Source: Bacteroidales bacterium (GTDB lineage: Bacteria > Bacteroidota > Bacteroidia > Bacteroidales > UBA932). Taken from it: a DNA stretch of 17,962 bases. The stretch lies in NCBI GenBank assembly GCA_017527625.1, contig JAFXPV010000032.1, forward strand, positions 1 through 17,962, read 5' to 3'. The translations under genes were made by a program, and so were the position numbers. Positions 1 through 7,013 of this stretch are shown one piece after another (position 1 is the stretch's first letter; the number at the start of each line of letters is the position of its first letter). The notes beneath the pieces were generated by a model. The model worked only from the letters and a program-made list of their open reading frames with translations, was not told where the DNA came from and ran no database searches.

Positions 1-1
1 A

Positions 2-1342
2 GAAGAAACTTGGAAGGTCGTTAAGGCTCTTGCTCAAAAGCAATTATCGGGCAAGAAACTTTACGTTGTTGACGCTTTTTGCGGCGCGAACAAAGACACA
101 AGAATGGCTATAAGATTCTTTATGGAAGTAGCTTGGCAGGCACACTTCGTACGCAATATGTTCATCAAACCCACCGCAGAGGAGGAAGCATCTTTCGAGC
201 CTGATTTCGTTGTTTATACCGCTTCAAAGGCTGAAGTTCCCAACTACAAGGAGCTTGGTCTTAACTCATCTACCTGCGTTGCCTTCAACGTATCTTCACG
301 CGAGCAGGTTATCCTCAACACCTGGTACGGCGGCGAAATGAAGAAAGGTATGTTCTCAATGATGAACTACTACCTCCCTCTGAAGGGCATCGCTGCAATG
401 CACTGCTCAGCCAACACCGATATGAAGGGCGAGAACACCGCCATCTTCTTCGGCCTGTCAGGCACCGGCAAGACCACCCTTTCAACCGACCCGAAACGTC
501 TCCTCATCGGTGACGACGAGCACGGCTGGGACGACAACGGCGTCTTCAACTTCGAAGGCGGCTGCTACGCCAAAGTCATCAACCTCGACAAAGAGTCAGA
601 GCCCGATATCTACAACGCCATCAAACGCGACGCCCTCCTCGAGAACGTTACCGTTGACGCAGAAGGCAAGATCGATTTCAAGGACAAGAGCGTTACCGAG
701 AACACCCGCGTAAGCTATCCTATCGAGCACATCACCAACATCGTGAAGAACGTACGCCCGATCTCATCAGGCCCCGCAGCCAAGAGCGTCATCTTCCTGT
801 CAGCCGATGCATTCGGCGTTCTTCCTCCGGTTTCAATCCTGACTCCCGAGCAGACCAAATATTACTTCCTGAGCGGTTTCACCGCCAAGCTCGCCGGCAC
901 TGAGCGCGGTATCACCGAGCCCACTCCGACCTTCTGAGCTTGCTTGTGCCAGGCATTCCTCCAGCAGCATCCTACCAAATATGCTGAGGAACTCGTGAAG
1001 AGAATGGAGCAGAGCGGCACAAAGGCTTATCTGGTCAACACCGGTTGGAACGGAACAGGCAAACGTATCTCTATCCGCGACACTCGCGGTATCATCGATG
1101 CCATCCTCGGCGGCGCAATCCTGAGCGCTCCTACCAAGAAGATCCCGTACTTCAACCTCGAAGTGCCGACTCAGCTCGACGGCGTTGCCTGGGGTATCCT
1201 CGATCCTCGCGACACTTATCAGAACCGCGCTGAGTGGGATGCAAAGGCCCGCGACCTCGCAGAGCGTTTCGTAAAGAACTTCAAGAAATACGAAGGCAAC
1301 GAAGCCGGCAAGGCTCTCGTAGCTGCTGGTCCCCAGCTCTAA
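2..1342 (+). pseudogene. pckA: Phosphoenolpyruvate carboxykinase (ATP), 5'-truncated by the window edge and interrupted by an in-frame TGA
   Basis: PckA converts oxaloacetate plus ATP to PEP, CO2 and ADP in the cytoplasm, in gluconeogenesis or, run in reverse, in fermentative CO2 fixation. The frame is open from base 2, about 90 residues after the usual start (family length about 535). Visible motifs are VVDAFCGAN near the edge, the P-loop GLSGTGKTT (452-478), GDDEHGW (509-529), the SSGPAAKSV segment (765-791) and [14 protein letters not shown] (893-934). A TGA at 935-937 follows, and the same frame continues with a perfectly recognisable C-terminus including [11 protein letters not shown] (about 1058-1090), the nucleotide-binding region, to a TAA at 1340-1342. 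Without readthrough the product would lack that region and should be inactive. The family call is firm. Whether the stop is a real mutation or a consensus error cannot be told from this sequence; the intact remainder argues for a recent change or an error. Confidence 0.85.
935..937 (+). other. In-frame TGA nonsense codon in pckA
   Basis: The local reading is F-stop-A-C-L-C-Q, where the PckA family has F-S-A-C-F-G-Q. Relative to an expected TTC TCA GCT TGC TTC GGC CAG, three bases differ within 12 positions (C to G in the stop codon, then C to G and G to T at the Phe-Gly codons). The frame is the same on both sides, so this is substitution, not an indel. TGA ends many intact genes in this window (for example at 5182, 6222, 7013 and 16818), so the code is not reassigned. 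Confidence 0.9.
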
Positions 1343-1360
1343 TCCTTGGAGTCAAGACAC

Positions 1361-1395
1361 AAAGAAAGCCGTCCATTGACGGCTTTCTTTTTTTT
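1361..1395 (+). terminator. Rho-independent terminator after pckA
   Basis: A 13-base perfect stem (1361-1373 with 1378-1390) closes a CATT loop and runs straight into a further T-tract to 1395. It starts 18 bases after the pckA stop and 10 bases from the convergent asnA stop. On the minus strand the stem also ends in TTT, so it may serve both genes, less strongly for asnA. Confidence 0.92.
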
Positions 1396-1405
1396 ATGCA
1401 ATAAA

Positions 1406-2446
1406 CTAAATCAAAGACATTCCGTGCTGTTTGCATTCGCGGCGCATTTCGTCGGGCCAGATGCTGGCCTGGATCTCGCCAATGTGCCCCTTGCGCAGCA
1501 TAAACATACAGAGGCGGGACTGGCCGATACCTCCGCCGATGCTGAGCGGAAGCTCGCCGCCGAGAAGACGCTTGTGGAAATAGAGGCCGGCGCGCTGCTG
1601 CTGGCCTGACAGCTCAAGCTGCCTCAGCATAGCGTCGTGGTCAACCCTGATGCCCATAGACGACAGCTCCACCGCGGTGTCGAGAACCGGATACCAGAGC
1701 ATTATGTCGCCGTTCAGGCCTGCCAGGCCGCTGGCGGCGTCGACAGTCGACCAGTCGTCGTAGTCGGGGGCGCGCATATCGTGAGGCTTGCCGTCAGCCA
1801 GACAGCCGCCGATGCCGATGATGAATACGGCTCCGTATTTCCTGGTGATGAGGTTTTCGCGCTCCTTGGGAGTCTTGTCGGGATACAGCTGCCTGAGTTC
1901 TTCGGCGTGTATAAAAGTGATTTCCCTCGGAAGGATGGGGGAGATGCCGGGGAAGCGTTCGCACACCATATATTCGGTCTGCAGCACGGCGTTGTAGATG
2001 CGGGTGACCACCTGCTTGAGGAAAGCTACGTTGCGGTCCTCGGGGTTGATGACAGCCTCCCAGTCCCACTGGTCGACGTACATCGAATGAAGGTTGTCAA
2101 GTTCCTCGTCCGCGCGGATGGCGTTCATATCGGTGTAGATGCCGAAGCCCGGGGCGATGGCGTAGTCTGCCAGGGTCATCCTTTTCCACTTCGCGAGCGA
2201 ATGCACGATCTCCGCCTTGGCGTCGCCCATATCCTTGACGGCAAAGCGCACCGGACGCTCTGTGCCCGAAAGGTCGTCGTTGATGCCGGTGCCGCTCAGT
2301 ACGAAAAGCGGAGCCGTCACGCGGCGCAGCCTCAGCGCGGAGGCCAGCGACTGCTGGAAGAAATCTTTGATGAATTTGATGCCCTGCTCCGTCTGGTTGG
2401 GGTCCATCAACGCTTTATAGTTAACCGGAATGGTGAGCTTGCTCAT
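1406..2446 (-). CDS. asnA: Aspartate--ammonia ligase (asparagine synthetase A)
   Basis: AsnA makes asparagine from aspartate, ammonia and ATP in the cytoplasm, with AMP and PPi as by-products; it has a class II aminoacyl-tRNA-synthetase fold. I chose the ATG at 2446 (MSKLTIPVNYKAL), giving 346 residues, close to the family's 330-345. An in-frame upstream ATG at 2491 would add 15 atypical residues and lies upstream of the likely promoter element. Family blocks are visible in order: SGTGINDDLSGTERPV, LHSMYVDQWDWE, GDIMLWYPVLDTAVELSS, and near the C-terminus LSIGGGIGQSRLCMF followed by ASIWPDE. All look intact. The gene is convergent with pckA and divergent from the methionine synthase module, so it is probably monocistronic. 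The stop is TAG. Confidence 0.95.
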   Translation of the reverse strand: MSKLTIPVNYKALMDPNQTEQGIKFIKDFFQQSLASALRLRRVTAPLFVLSGTGINDDLSGTERPVRFAVKDMGDAKAEIVHSLAKWKRMTLADYAIAPGFGIYTDMNAIRADEELDNLHSMYVDQWDWEAVINPEDRNVAFLKQVVTRIYNAVLQTEYMVCERFPGISPILPREITFIHAEELRQLYPDKTPKERENLITRKYGAVFIIGIGGCLADGKPHDMRAPDYDDWSTVDAASGLAGLNGDIMLWYPVLDTAVELSSMGIRVDHDAMLRQLELSGQQQRAGLYFHKRLLGGELPLSIGGGIGQSRLCMFMLRKGHIGEIQASIWPDEMRRECKQHGMSLI

Positions 2447-2468
2447 TGCTGGTTTTCTTTTTGTCAGG

Positions 2469-2476
2469 CAAAAATA
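2469..2476 (-). promoter_or_regulatory. Putative -7 promoter element of asnA
   Basis: On the minus strand this reads TATTTTTG, matching the Bacteroidota -7 consensus TAnnTTTG, 22 bases upstream of the chosen asnA ATG. No good TTTG is seen at the expected -33 distance, so support rests on motif and position only. Confidence 0.45.
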
Positions 2477-2498
2477 GTCTTTTTGTTGCAATTATTGA

Positions 2499-2506
2499 TA
2501 ACTTTG
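2499..2506 (+). promoter_or_regulatory. Putative -7 promoter element of the MetH-module gene
   Basis: TAACTTTG matches TAnnTTTG and ends 18 bases before the ATG at 2525. T-rich TTTG/TTG sequence at 2482-2488 is closer than the usual 19-21 base spacing, so the -33 half is unconvincing. Confidence 0.45.
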
Positions 2507-2524
2507 AAGCCCTAAACTGACATT

Positions 2525-3457
2525 ATGAGCACTGATACCATCTTCTCAATTCTTGACAGCAAGATTATGCTGCTCGACGGCGGCTTCGGCACCCAGCTGC
2601 AGCTTGCAGGCTATACAGGCCTCGCAGACCTGGCCTGCCTCGAACGCCCGGACGTCGTGGCGCAGATACACGAGCGCTATCTGGAAGCCGGCTCGGATTT
2701 CATCGAGACCAATTCGTTCAGCGCGAATGCCATCAGCCTGGAAGGCCACGGCAGGGCTGCGGAAGCCTACGACATCGCCCTGGCAGCAGCGAAAATCGCC
2801 CGCCAGGCTGCCGACAAGTGGACGGCCGCGACCCCCGGCAAGCCCCGCTTCGTGGTCGGTTCAATGGGCCCGACTTCAAAGAGCGCTACGCTGGCCCCGC
2901 TGATGGACGATCCTGTCACCCCCGAGGATTTCGAAAATGCATATTACGACCAGGCCCGCGGTCTGGTGGATGGAGGAGCCGACGTGCTTATGCTCGAAAC
3001 GATGGTTGACGCCCTTAACGTGCGTCTGGGGCTCAATGCCATAAAGAAAGTGAGTGAAGAGAAAGGCGTCAGCATCCCCGTGATGGTGTCCCTGTCTCTC
3101 ACAGATTCTTTCGGCCGCCTGCTCTCCGGCGAGAGCGTCGAAGAACTCTACGCACAGATAAAAGGGGAGAACCTGCTTTCCATAGGGCTGAACTGCTCGA
3201 TGGGAGCGGAGCTGATGTATCCCTTCATCGAGAAGTTGTCTCAGATCGCAGAAACCAGGGTGAGCGTACATCCCAACGCAGGGCTTCCGAACGCAGCCGG
3301 CGGATACGACGAGACACCGCAGATGTTCGCGGCCCATATGGCAAAGATGCTGCAGGCAGGGCTGGTGAACATAGCCGGCGGCTGCTGCGGCACTACGCCG
3401 GAGCATATAAAGCTGCTTGCTGAGGTTGCTGAAGGCTGCGCTCCGAGGAAAATATAG
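2525..3457 (+). CDS. metH: Stand-alone homocysteine S-methyltransferase module (MetH N-terminal domain)
   Basis: This 310-residue protein matches the zinc- and homocysteine-binding barrel of cobalamin-dependent methionine synthase, which activates homocysteine thiolate for methylation to methionine. It opens with [11 protein letters not shown] (about residues 16-26). The three zinc-ligand cysteines are present: C224 in GLNCSMG and C287/C288 in GGCCGTTP, with the same 63/64-residue spacing as E. coli MetH C247, C310 and C311. It ends at CAPRKI, exactly where full MetH continues through a linker into the pterin domain. A TAG follows and no pterin, cobalamin or reactivation domain is encoded nearby, so this is either one half of a split MetH or a homocysteine methyltransferase using another donor. 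The stop abuts the stop of the minus-strand small gene with no spacer. Confidence 0.88.
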   Translation: MSTDTIFSILDSKIMLLDGGFGTQLQLAGYTGLADLACLERPDVVAQIHERYLEAGSDFIETNSFSANAISLEGHGRAAEAYDIALAAAKIARQAADKWTAATPGKPRFVVGSMGPTSKSATLAPLMDDPVTPEDFENAYYDQARGLVDGGADVLMLETMVDALNVRLGLNAIKKVSEEKGVSIPVMVSLSLTDSFGRLLSGESVEELYAQIKGENLLSIGLNCSMGAELMYPFIEKLSQIAETRVSVHPNAGLPNAAGGYDETPQMFAAHMAKMLQAGLVNIAGGCCGTTPEHIKLLAEVAEGCAPRKI

Positions 3458-3625
3458 CTATTGCGGCAGCGTGCCGTGGGTGTAGTAGTTGTAGCCTTTC
3501 ACCACACCGGCGACGATGGCTTTCCAGCGTATTGCAATAAGCACTATCAGGACAAGGCCCACGATAATCATCCCCTTGGTGGTGTCGCTCTGACGGTCGT
3601 ACCAGTTTTTAAGTTTCTTGAACAT
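3458..3625 (-). CDS. Small single-span membrane protein (55 aa)
   Basis: A short ORF of 55 codons starting [12 protein letters not shown] and ending THGTLPQ. It has a basic, tryptophan-containing N-terminus, one hydrophobic segment at about residues 18-32 ([15 protein letters not shown]), then a basic stretch (R33, W34, K35) and a short polar tail. That layout fits a small inner-membrane protein. Its ATG lies 2 bases after the TGA of the upstream ATP-grasp gene (TGATTATG), indicating translational coupling. The TAG at 3458-3460 directly abuts the TAG of the convergent MetH-module gene. The typical membrane-protein composition and tight coupling make it likely to be real. I do not recognise the family and assign no function. 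Confidence 0.7.
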   Translation of the reverse strand: MFKKLKNWYDRQSDTTKGMIIVGLVLIVLIAIRWKAIVAGVVKGYNYYTHGTLPQ

Positions 3626-3627
3626 AA

Positions 3628-4290
3628 TCAGTCGTCATTGTCGATGGAGATTCGTGCGTTCAGGGCTGTCATAGACCTGTCGTTGCCGATCAGAGGATTG
3701 ATCTCCACGGACAGGATGCTCGGCGCCGAGTCGCACAGGGCACTTACTCTCCTTATGGTTTCTGCAAATATGAATTTGTTCACGCCGATGTCGAACCCCT
3801 CCACCATTTCTGCGGCGGTCTGGGGATCTATGGGACTATCGCGCTTGACACTGGCAGTCTTCTCGCCGACAATGCCGCAGGATATGTCGTATTTGCCAAG
3901 GTATTTGCGGGTGGCGTAGATATACACTTCCTCGCCTTCGAGCATCGGTTCGATGCTGACTGCGGTTACGCCCTCGATGTTCATAATGCGGGCGAACTCG
4001 ATTCTGAGCGTGCCTATGTCGCAGACGTTGAGGGCCAGGGCTCCGCGGGCCTGCTTGCCTTCATCTATGACAGCCTTCATTGCTACCGGACCTCCTATGG
4101 CAATCATCGCCACGCGGGCTTCGTGTTCGTTGCAGGCCCTGTATTGTCTGGCTCTGGTGATGCCGGCGGCATCCAGCAGGACTTTGGAAGCGGATTGGGA
4201 AAGGAAGCCTCGATGGGCCATCTGCGTTATTTCTCCGATCATCCGTTTGTCGACCGGAGGATAGTGTGGATCAAGTATTTTTTCAGCCAT
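3628..4290 (-). CDS. Divergent ATP-grasp protein, acyl-CoA synthetase (ADP-forming) beta-subunit-like
   Basis: A 220-residue protein resembling the stand-alone ATP-grasp (beta) subunit of ADP/NDP-forming acyl-CoA synthetases, which transfers phosphate between ATP and a histidine of the alpha subunit. The N-terminal helix region (AHRGFLSQSASKVLLDAAGI) matches the family's entry segment. K72 in AMKAV sits at the nucleotide-binding lysine position, and VEINPL at residues 195-200 matches the ELDINPL-type metal-binding strand near the C-terminus. It is divergent: the usual SPD..HKSD..GGV stretch is replaced by DEGKQARGALALN, and the glycine-rich GLGGI-like loop reads GIVGE. No alpha subunit (CoA-binding, phospho-histidine) is in the window. 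The ATG at 4290 is preferred over a TTG 24 bases upstream because the promoter element lies across that TTG. Function beyond the fold is uncertain. Confidence 0.6.
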   Translation of the reverse strand: MAEKILDPHYPPVDKRMIGEITQMAHRGFLSQSASKVLLDAAGITRARQYRACNEHEARVAMIAIGGPVAMKAVIDEGKQARGALALNVCDIGTLRIEFARIMNIEGVTAVSIEPMLEGEEVYIYATRKYLGKYDISCGIVGEKTASVKRDSPIDPQTAAEMVEGFDIGVNKFIFAETIRRVSALCDSAPSILSVEINPLIGNDRSMTALNARISIDNDD

Positions 4291-4311
4291 TGCTGTGGTT
4301 TTCGTATCTCT

Positions 4312-4344
4312 CAAATTTAATAAATAATTCGTACATTTGGCAAA
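4312..4344 (-). promoter_or_regulatory. Bacteroidota promoter of the ATP-grasp/small membrane protein pair
   Basis: On the minus strand, TTTG (4341-4344) is followed after 21 bases by TAAATTTG (4312-4319), matching TTTG-N19-21-TAnnTTTG. The ATG at 4290 is 21 bases downstream, which implies a short leader and excludes the TTG start at 4314. Confidence 0.7.
4332..4339 (+). promoter_or_regulatory. Putative -7 promoter element of the PNP operon
   Basis: TACATTTG matches TAnnTTTG and lies 18 bases before the ATG at 4358. It overlaps the spacer of the divergent promoter, so the two transcription units probably compete for polymerase. No clear -33 TTTG is present. Confidence 0.5.
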
Positions 4345-4357
4345 CTAAAACCTAACT

Positions 4358-5182
4358 ATGGAAGATTCTCTGCTGCAAGCCGGCATTGCTGCCGATTATA
4401 TCCGTTCTGTGACCGGCGGAGAAGTTTTTTCCGCAGGTATCATCCTCGGGAGCGGTCTCGGCGAGATAGCTGAGGCGATAGCGGACAAAACCGTCATTCC
4501 ATATACTGACATACCCGGTTTTTTGAGCTGCACGGCCGATGGACACAAAGGCAGGCTGATTGCAGGAAAGCTCGGCGGGAAGCCTGTGTTGGCTATGCAG
4601 GGCCGTTTCCATTATTATGAAGGCTATGATGTGCGGCAGATCACACTGCCTGTGCAGGTGATGCGGCTGATGGGGGTGAAATACCTCTTTGTCAGCAATG
4701 CTTCCGGTGGAGTGAACAGCAGCTTCCGCGTGGGTGACCTGATGGTCATCAGTGACCATATCAACCTGCTTCCGAATCCCCTCGTGGGCCCGAATGCAGA
4801 CGGCTTCGGCCCGCGCTTCCCCGATATGCTGGGCGCATACGACCGCGGCCTGATTGCGAGGGCCTTCGAGATTGCGGCAGAGTGCGGCATCGCCCTTCGC
4901 AAGGGCGTCTATCTTGCCGTCAGCGGCCCTTCCTACGAGACGCAGGCGGAGTATGACTATTTCAAGCGCATCGGCGCCGACGCCGTAGGTATGTCCACTA
5001 CCCCCGAAGTGATAGTGGCCCGTCACGCAGGAATGTCGGTGTTCGGAGTGTCGGTGGTTTCCAGCGCTCCCCACGACACCGAAGATGAATATTACATCGA
5101 CGGCGACGAAGTCATCAAGGCTGCCGAAGCCGCCTCCAGGCAATTGATTATATTGTTTACAAGGATTATAGAAAGTCTCTGA
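4358..5182 (+). CDS. Purine nucleoside phosphorylase, trimeric (PNP-I) family
   Basis: This cytoplasmic enzyme of 274 residues splits purine nucleosides with phosphate into base and (deoxy)ribose-1-phosphate. Trimeric-PNP motifs are present: the phosphate loop GSGLG (31-35), H63 in DGHKG, GRFHYYEGY (82-90), SNASGG (113-118), GPSYETQAE (190-198) with the base-binding Glu at 194, and VGMSTTPEVIVARH (210-223). One base-contact residue differs. Where human PNP has Asn243 in SLITNKV, the aligned stretch reads SVVSSAP, putting Ser at 236. This may shift base preference, possibly toward 6-amino purines, but that is inference. It is first in an operon, and its TGA shares one base with the next ATG (TGATG), so translation is coupled to the MtnA-type isomerase. 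An MTA-phosphorylase-like role is possible. Confidence 0.9.
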   Translation: MEDSLLQAGIAADYIRSVTGGEVFSAGIILGSGLGEIAEAIADKTVIPYTDIPGFLSCTADGHKGRLIAGKLGGKPVLAMQGRFHYYEGYDVRQITLPVQVMRLMGVKYLFVSNASGGVNSSFRVGDLMVISDHINLLPNPLVGPNADGFGPRFPDMLGAYDRGLIARAFEIAAECGIALRKGVYLAVSGPSYETQAEYDYFKRIGADAVGMSTTPEVIVARHAGMSVFGVSVVSSAPHDTEDEYYIDGDEVIKAAEAASRQLIILFTRIIESL

Positions 5183-6222
5183 TGAAAAGTTTTTTTGAAA
5201 AAGATGCAGTAGAACTCAGTCCCGACGGGAAGGAGCTGGTCATCCTCGACCAGACGCTGCTTCCGAACCAGGAGAAATACATAACCATAACTACGGCAGA
5301 ACAGCTTTTCTACGCCATCACTCTGCTTAAGGTGCGAGGCTCGCACGCCATCGGCATATCTGCCGCCCTTGGCCTTGCAATGTGTATGAACCGCTTCGAG
5401 ACCAATGACCTGAGAGTGCTTGAAAGCGAGTTTCTGCGCGTCAAGAGATACCTTGCCATCAGCCGCCCCTCCGCAGTCGACCTTTTCACCGACCTCAACC
5501 GTATGGAGAGCTGCTTCTACGAGCAGATGAGCGTCGCCGAGCAGGGGAACGAGGCCATTGCGCTGATCAAGGAACGCCTGACGGCCGAGGCCAGGAACAT
5601 CAAGCTCGAAAAGATCAAGACCTGCCTGGCGATAGCCGAATACGGATTCAGCCTGCTGAAGCCAGGGGTTACCATAATGACATACTGCAATGCCGGATAT
5701 CTGGCGGTTTCAAGGTACGGCACTGCCCTCAGTCCCATCTTCCTCGCCCAGGAGAACGGCTATATGCCCAAGGTCTACGCTTGCGAGACGAGGCCTCTGC
5801 TGCAGGGCGCCCGCCTGACCTCATACGAGCTTGGCAAGGCAGGTGTCGACGTGACGCTGATTTGCGACAATATGGCCTCGATAGTGATGAGCCGCAAGAA
5901 AGTGGACATCATCTTCGTGGGCGCCGACACCGTCGCAGCCAACGGCGACGTGATCAACAAGGTCGGCACCAGCGGCCTGGCTATCCTCGCCCAACATTAC
6001 GGCGTGCCGTTCTATGTGCTCTGCCCGTCCCAGACCATCGACAAGGACCGGCCCACCGGCTATGACGTCAAGATCGAGGAGAGGCCGGGCTATGAGGTCA
6101 CGGAGATGTATTATGAGAAACCCTCGGCCCCGGTCGGCACGAAGGTCTACAATCCCGCCTTCGACGTCACTCCGAACGCTCTGATCACCGGCATAATCAC
6201 CGAAAACGGCATATCCAAATGA
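5182..6222 (+). CDS. mtnA: S-methyl-5-thioribose-1-phosphate isomerase (MtnA/eIF2B-like family)
   Basis: The family isomerises aldose-1-phosphates (methylthioribose-1-P, and in some members 5-deoxyribose-1-P) to the 1-phospho-ketose in the cytoplasm. At 346 residues it has the full MtnA length. The key residues are kept: R52 in VRGSHAIG (usually VRGAPAIG), R95 in SRPSAVDL, the catalytic Cys169 in TYCNAGYLA, ETRPLLQGARLT (202-213), the catalytic Asp249 in VGADTVAANGD, and N259/K260 in NKVGTS. The C-terminus carries the typical NPAFDVTP. Differences from the strict MtnA signature are SH for AP near R52 and T250 for the usual Arg, which leaves room for a related substrate. Placement directly after a purine nucleoside phosphorylase, overlapping by one base, fits use of the sugar-1-phosphate that enzyme releases. 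No MtnK, aldolase or later salvage enzyme is in the window. Confidence 0.85.
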   Translation: MKSFFEKDAVELSPDGKELVILDQTLLPNQEKYITITTAEQLFYAITLLKVRGSHAIGISAALGLAMCMNRFETNDLRVLESEFLRVKRYLAISRPSAVDLFTDLNRMESCFYEQMSVAEQGNEAIALIKERLTAEARNIKLEKIKTCLAIAEYGFSLLKPGVTIMTYCNAGYLAVSRYGTALSPIFLAQENGYMPKVYACETRPLLQGARLTSYELGKAGVDVTLICDNMASIVMSRKKVDIIFVGADTVAANGDVINKVGTSGLAILAQHYGVPFYVLCPSQTIDKDRPTGYDVKIEERPGYEVTEMYYEKPSAPVGTKVYNPAFDVTPNALITGIITENGISK

Positions 6223-7013
6223 CCAGGTTCGTCAGTCTTTCCAGCGGCAGCAACGGCAACTGCTATTACATCGGCAATGACGATGTATCCTTCCTCATTG
6301 ATGTGGGGATAGGGGGCAGGACCATCCGCAAACGGCTGTCACTGCTGGGGATTGACATTGGCGACGTGGATTTCGTGCTCGTGTCGCACGACCACGTGGA
6401 CCACATCAAGTACCTCGGTTCTTTCACTGAGCATTACCACAAGCCGGTGTTCGCCACCAAGGAACTCCACCGCGCCCTCGACAACCATTTCTGTACGCGT
6501 GGCCGTATGTCCGGCTGCATCAAGAACACCGAGGCGGGCGTGACTTCGGAATGCCTTGGCGTGAAGTTCACTCCCTTCAGGGTGCCCCACGACGCCCACG
6601 ATACCGTCGGCTACCACATCGACTTTTTCGGCACGACCTTCACTTTCATAACCGACGTGGGAAGCGTCACCGACGACGTGCTCAAGTACTGCGGTATGGC
6701 CTCCCATCTGATAGTGGAGAGCAACTACGACCCCGAGATGCTGCGTAACGGTTCTTACCCTGTCGAACTGCAGCAGCGCATCCGCAACGGCAACGGCCAT
6801 CTCTCCAACGGCCAGGCAGCGGAGCTGCTCCGTCAGGTCGCCTCAGACCGCGTGCAGTCGGTGTTCCTGTGCCACCTCAGCGAAAACAACAATACTCCGG
6901 AGCTGGCCCTTGAAAGCGCTTCCGCAGCCCTCAGAGAGGCCGGCGCCGACCATATCCTGCTGAGGGCCCTGCCCCGCAGGACTTGTTCAGATTTATTTGT
7001 ATTTGAAAAATGA
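6219..7013 (+). CDS. yycJ: Metallo-beta-lactamase-fold hydrolase, YycJ/WalJ family
   Basis: This 264-residue cytoplasmic protein matches the YycJ (WalJ) branch of the metallo-beta-lactamase fold, some members of which are DNA exonucleases. Diagnostic features are SLSSGSNGNCYYI at the N-terminus, the metal motif SHDHVDHI (H57, H59, D61, H62), PHDAHDTVGY, the FITDVGSV strand, LIVESNYD, and the C-terminal FLCHLSENNNTPELA, close to the family's CHLSEENN. All metal ligands appear present. Its ATG overlaps the mtnA stop by four bases (ATGA). The WalK/WalR two-component partners known from Firmicutes are not in the window, so a cell-wall signalling role should not be assumed. Confidence 0.9.
   Translation: MTRFVSLSSGSNGNCYYIGNDDVSFLIDVGIGGRTIRKRLSLLGIDIGDVDFVLVSHDHVDHIKYLGSFTEHYHKPVFATKELHRALDNHFCTRGRMSGCIKNTEAGVTSECLGVKFTPFRVPHDAHDTVGYHIDFFGTTFTFITDVGSVTDDVLKYCGMASHLIVESNYDPEMLRNGSYPVELQQRIRNGNGHLSNGQAAELLRQVASDRVQSVFLCHLSENNNTPELALESASAALREAGADHILLRALPRRTCSDLFVFEK

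Noticed and set aside
935..937. TGA in pckA as selenocysteine or reassigned codon
   Set aside because: The family has Ser, not Cys, at this position; no SECIS-like hairpin was evident just downstream, and TGA terminates many other genes here.
1637..2515. 292-codon open frame opposite asnA (plus strand)
   Set aside because: asnA is a certain gene on the other strand; the frame is a by-product of its GC-rich codon pattern and the translation matches no known protein.
3461..3919. 152-codon plus-strand frame after the MetH module
   Set aside because: It runs opposite the small membrane protein and the ATP-grasp gene, does not continue MetH (no pterin-domain sequence) and has no family resemblance.
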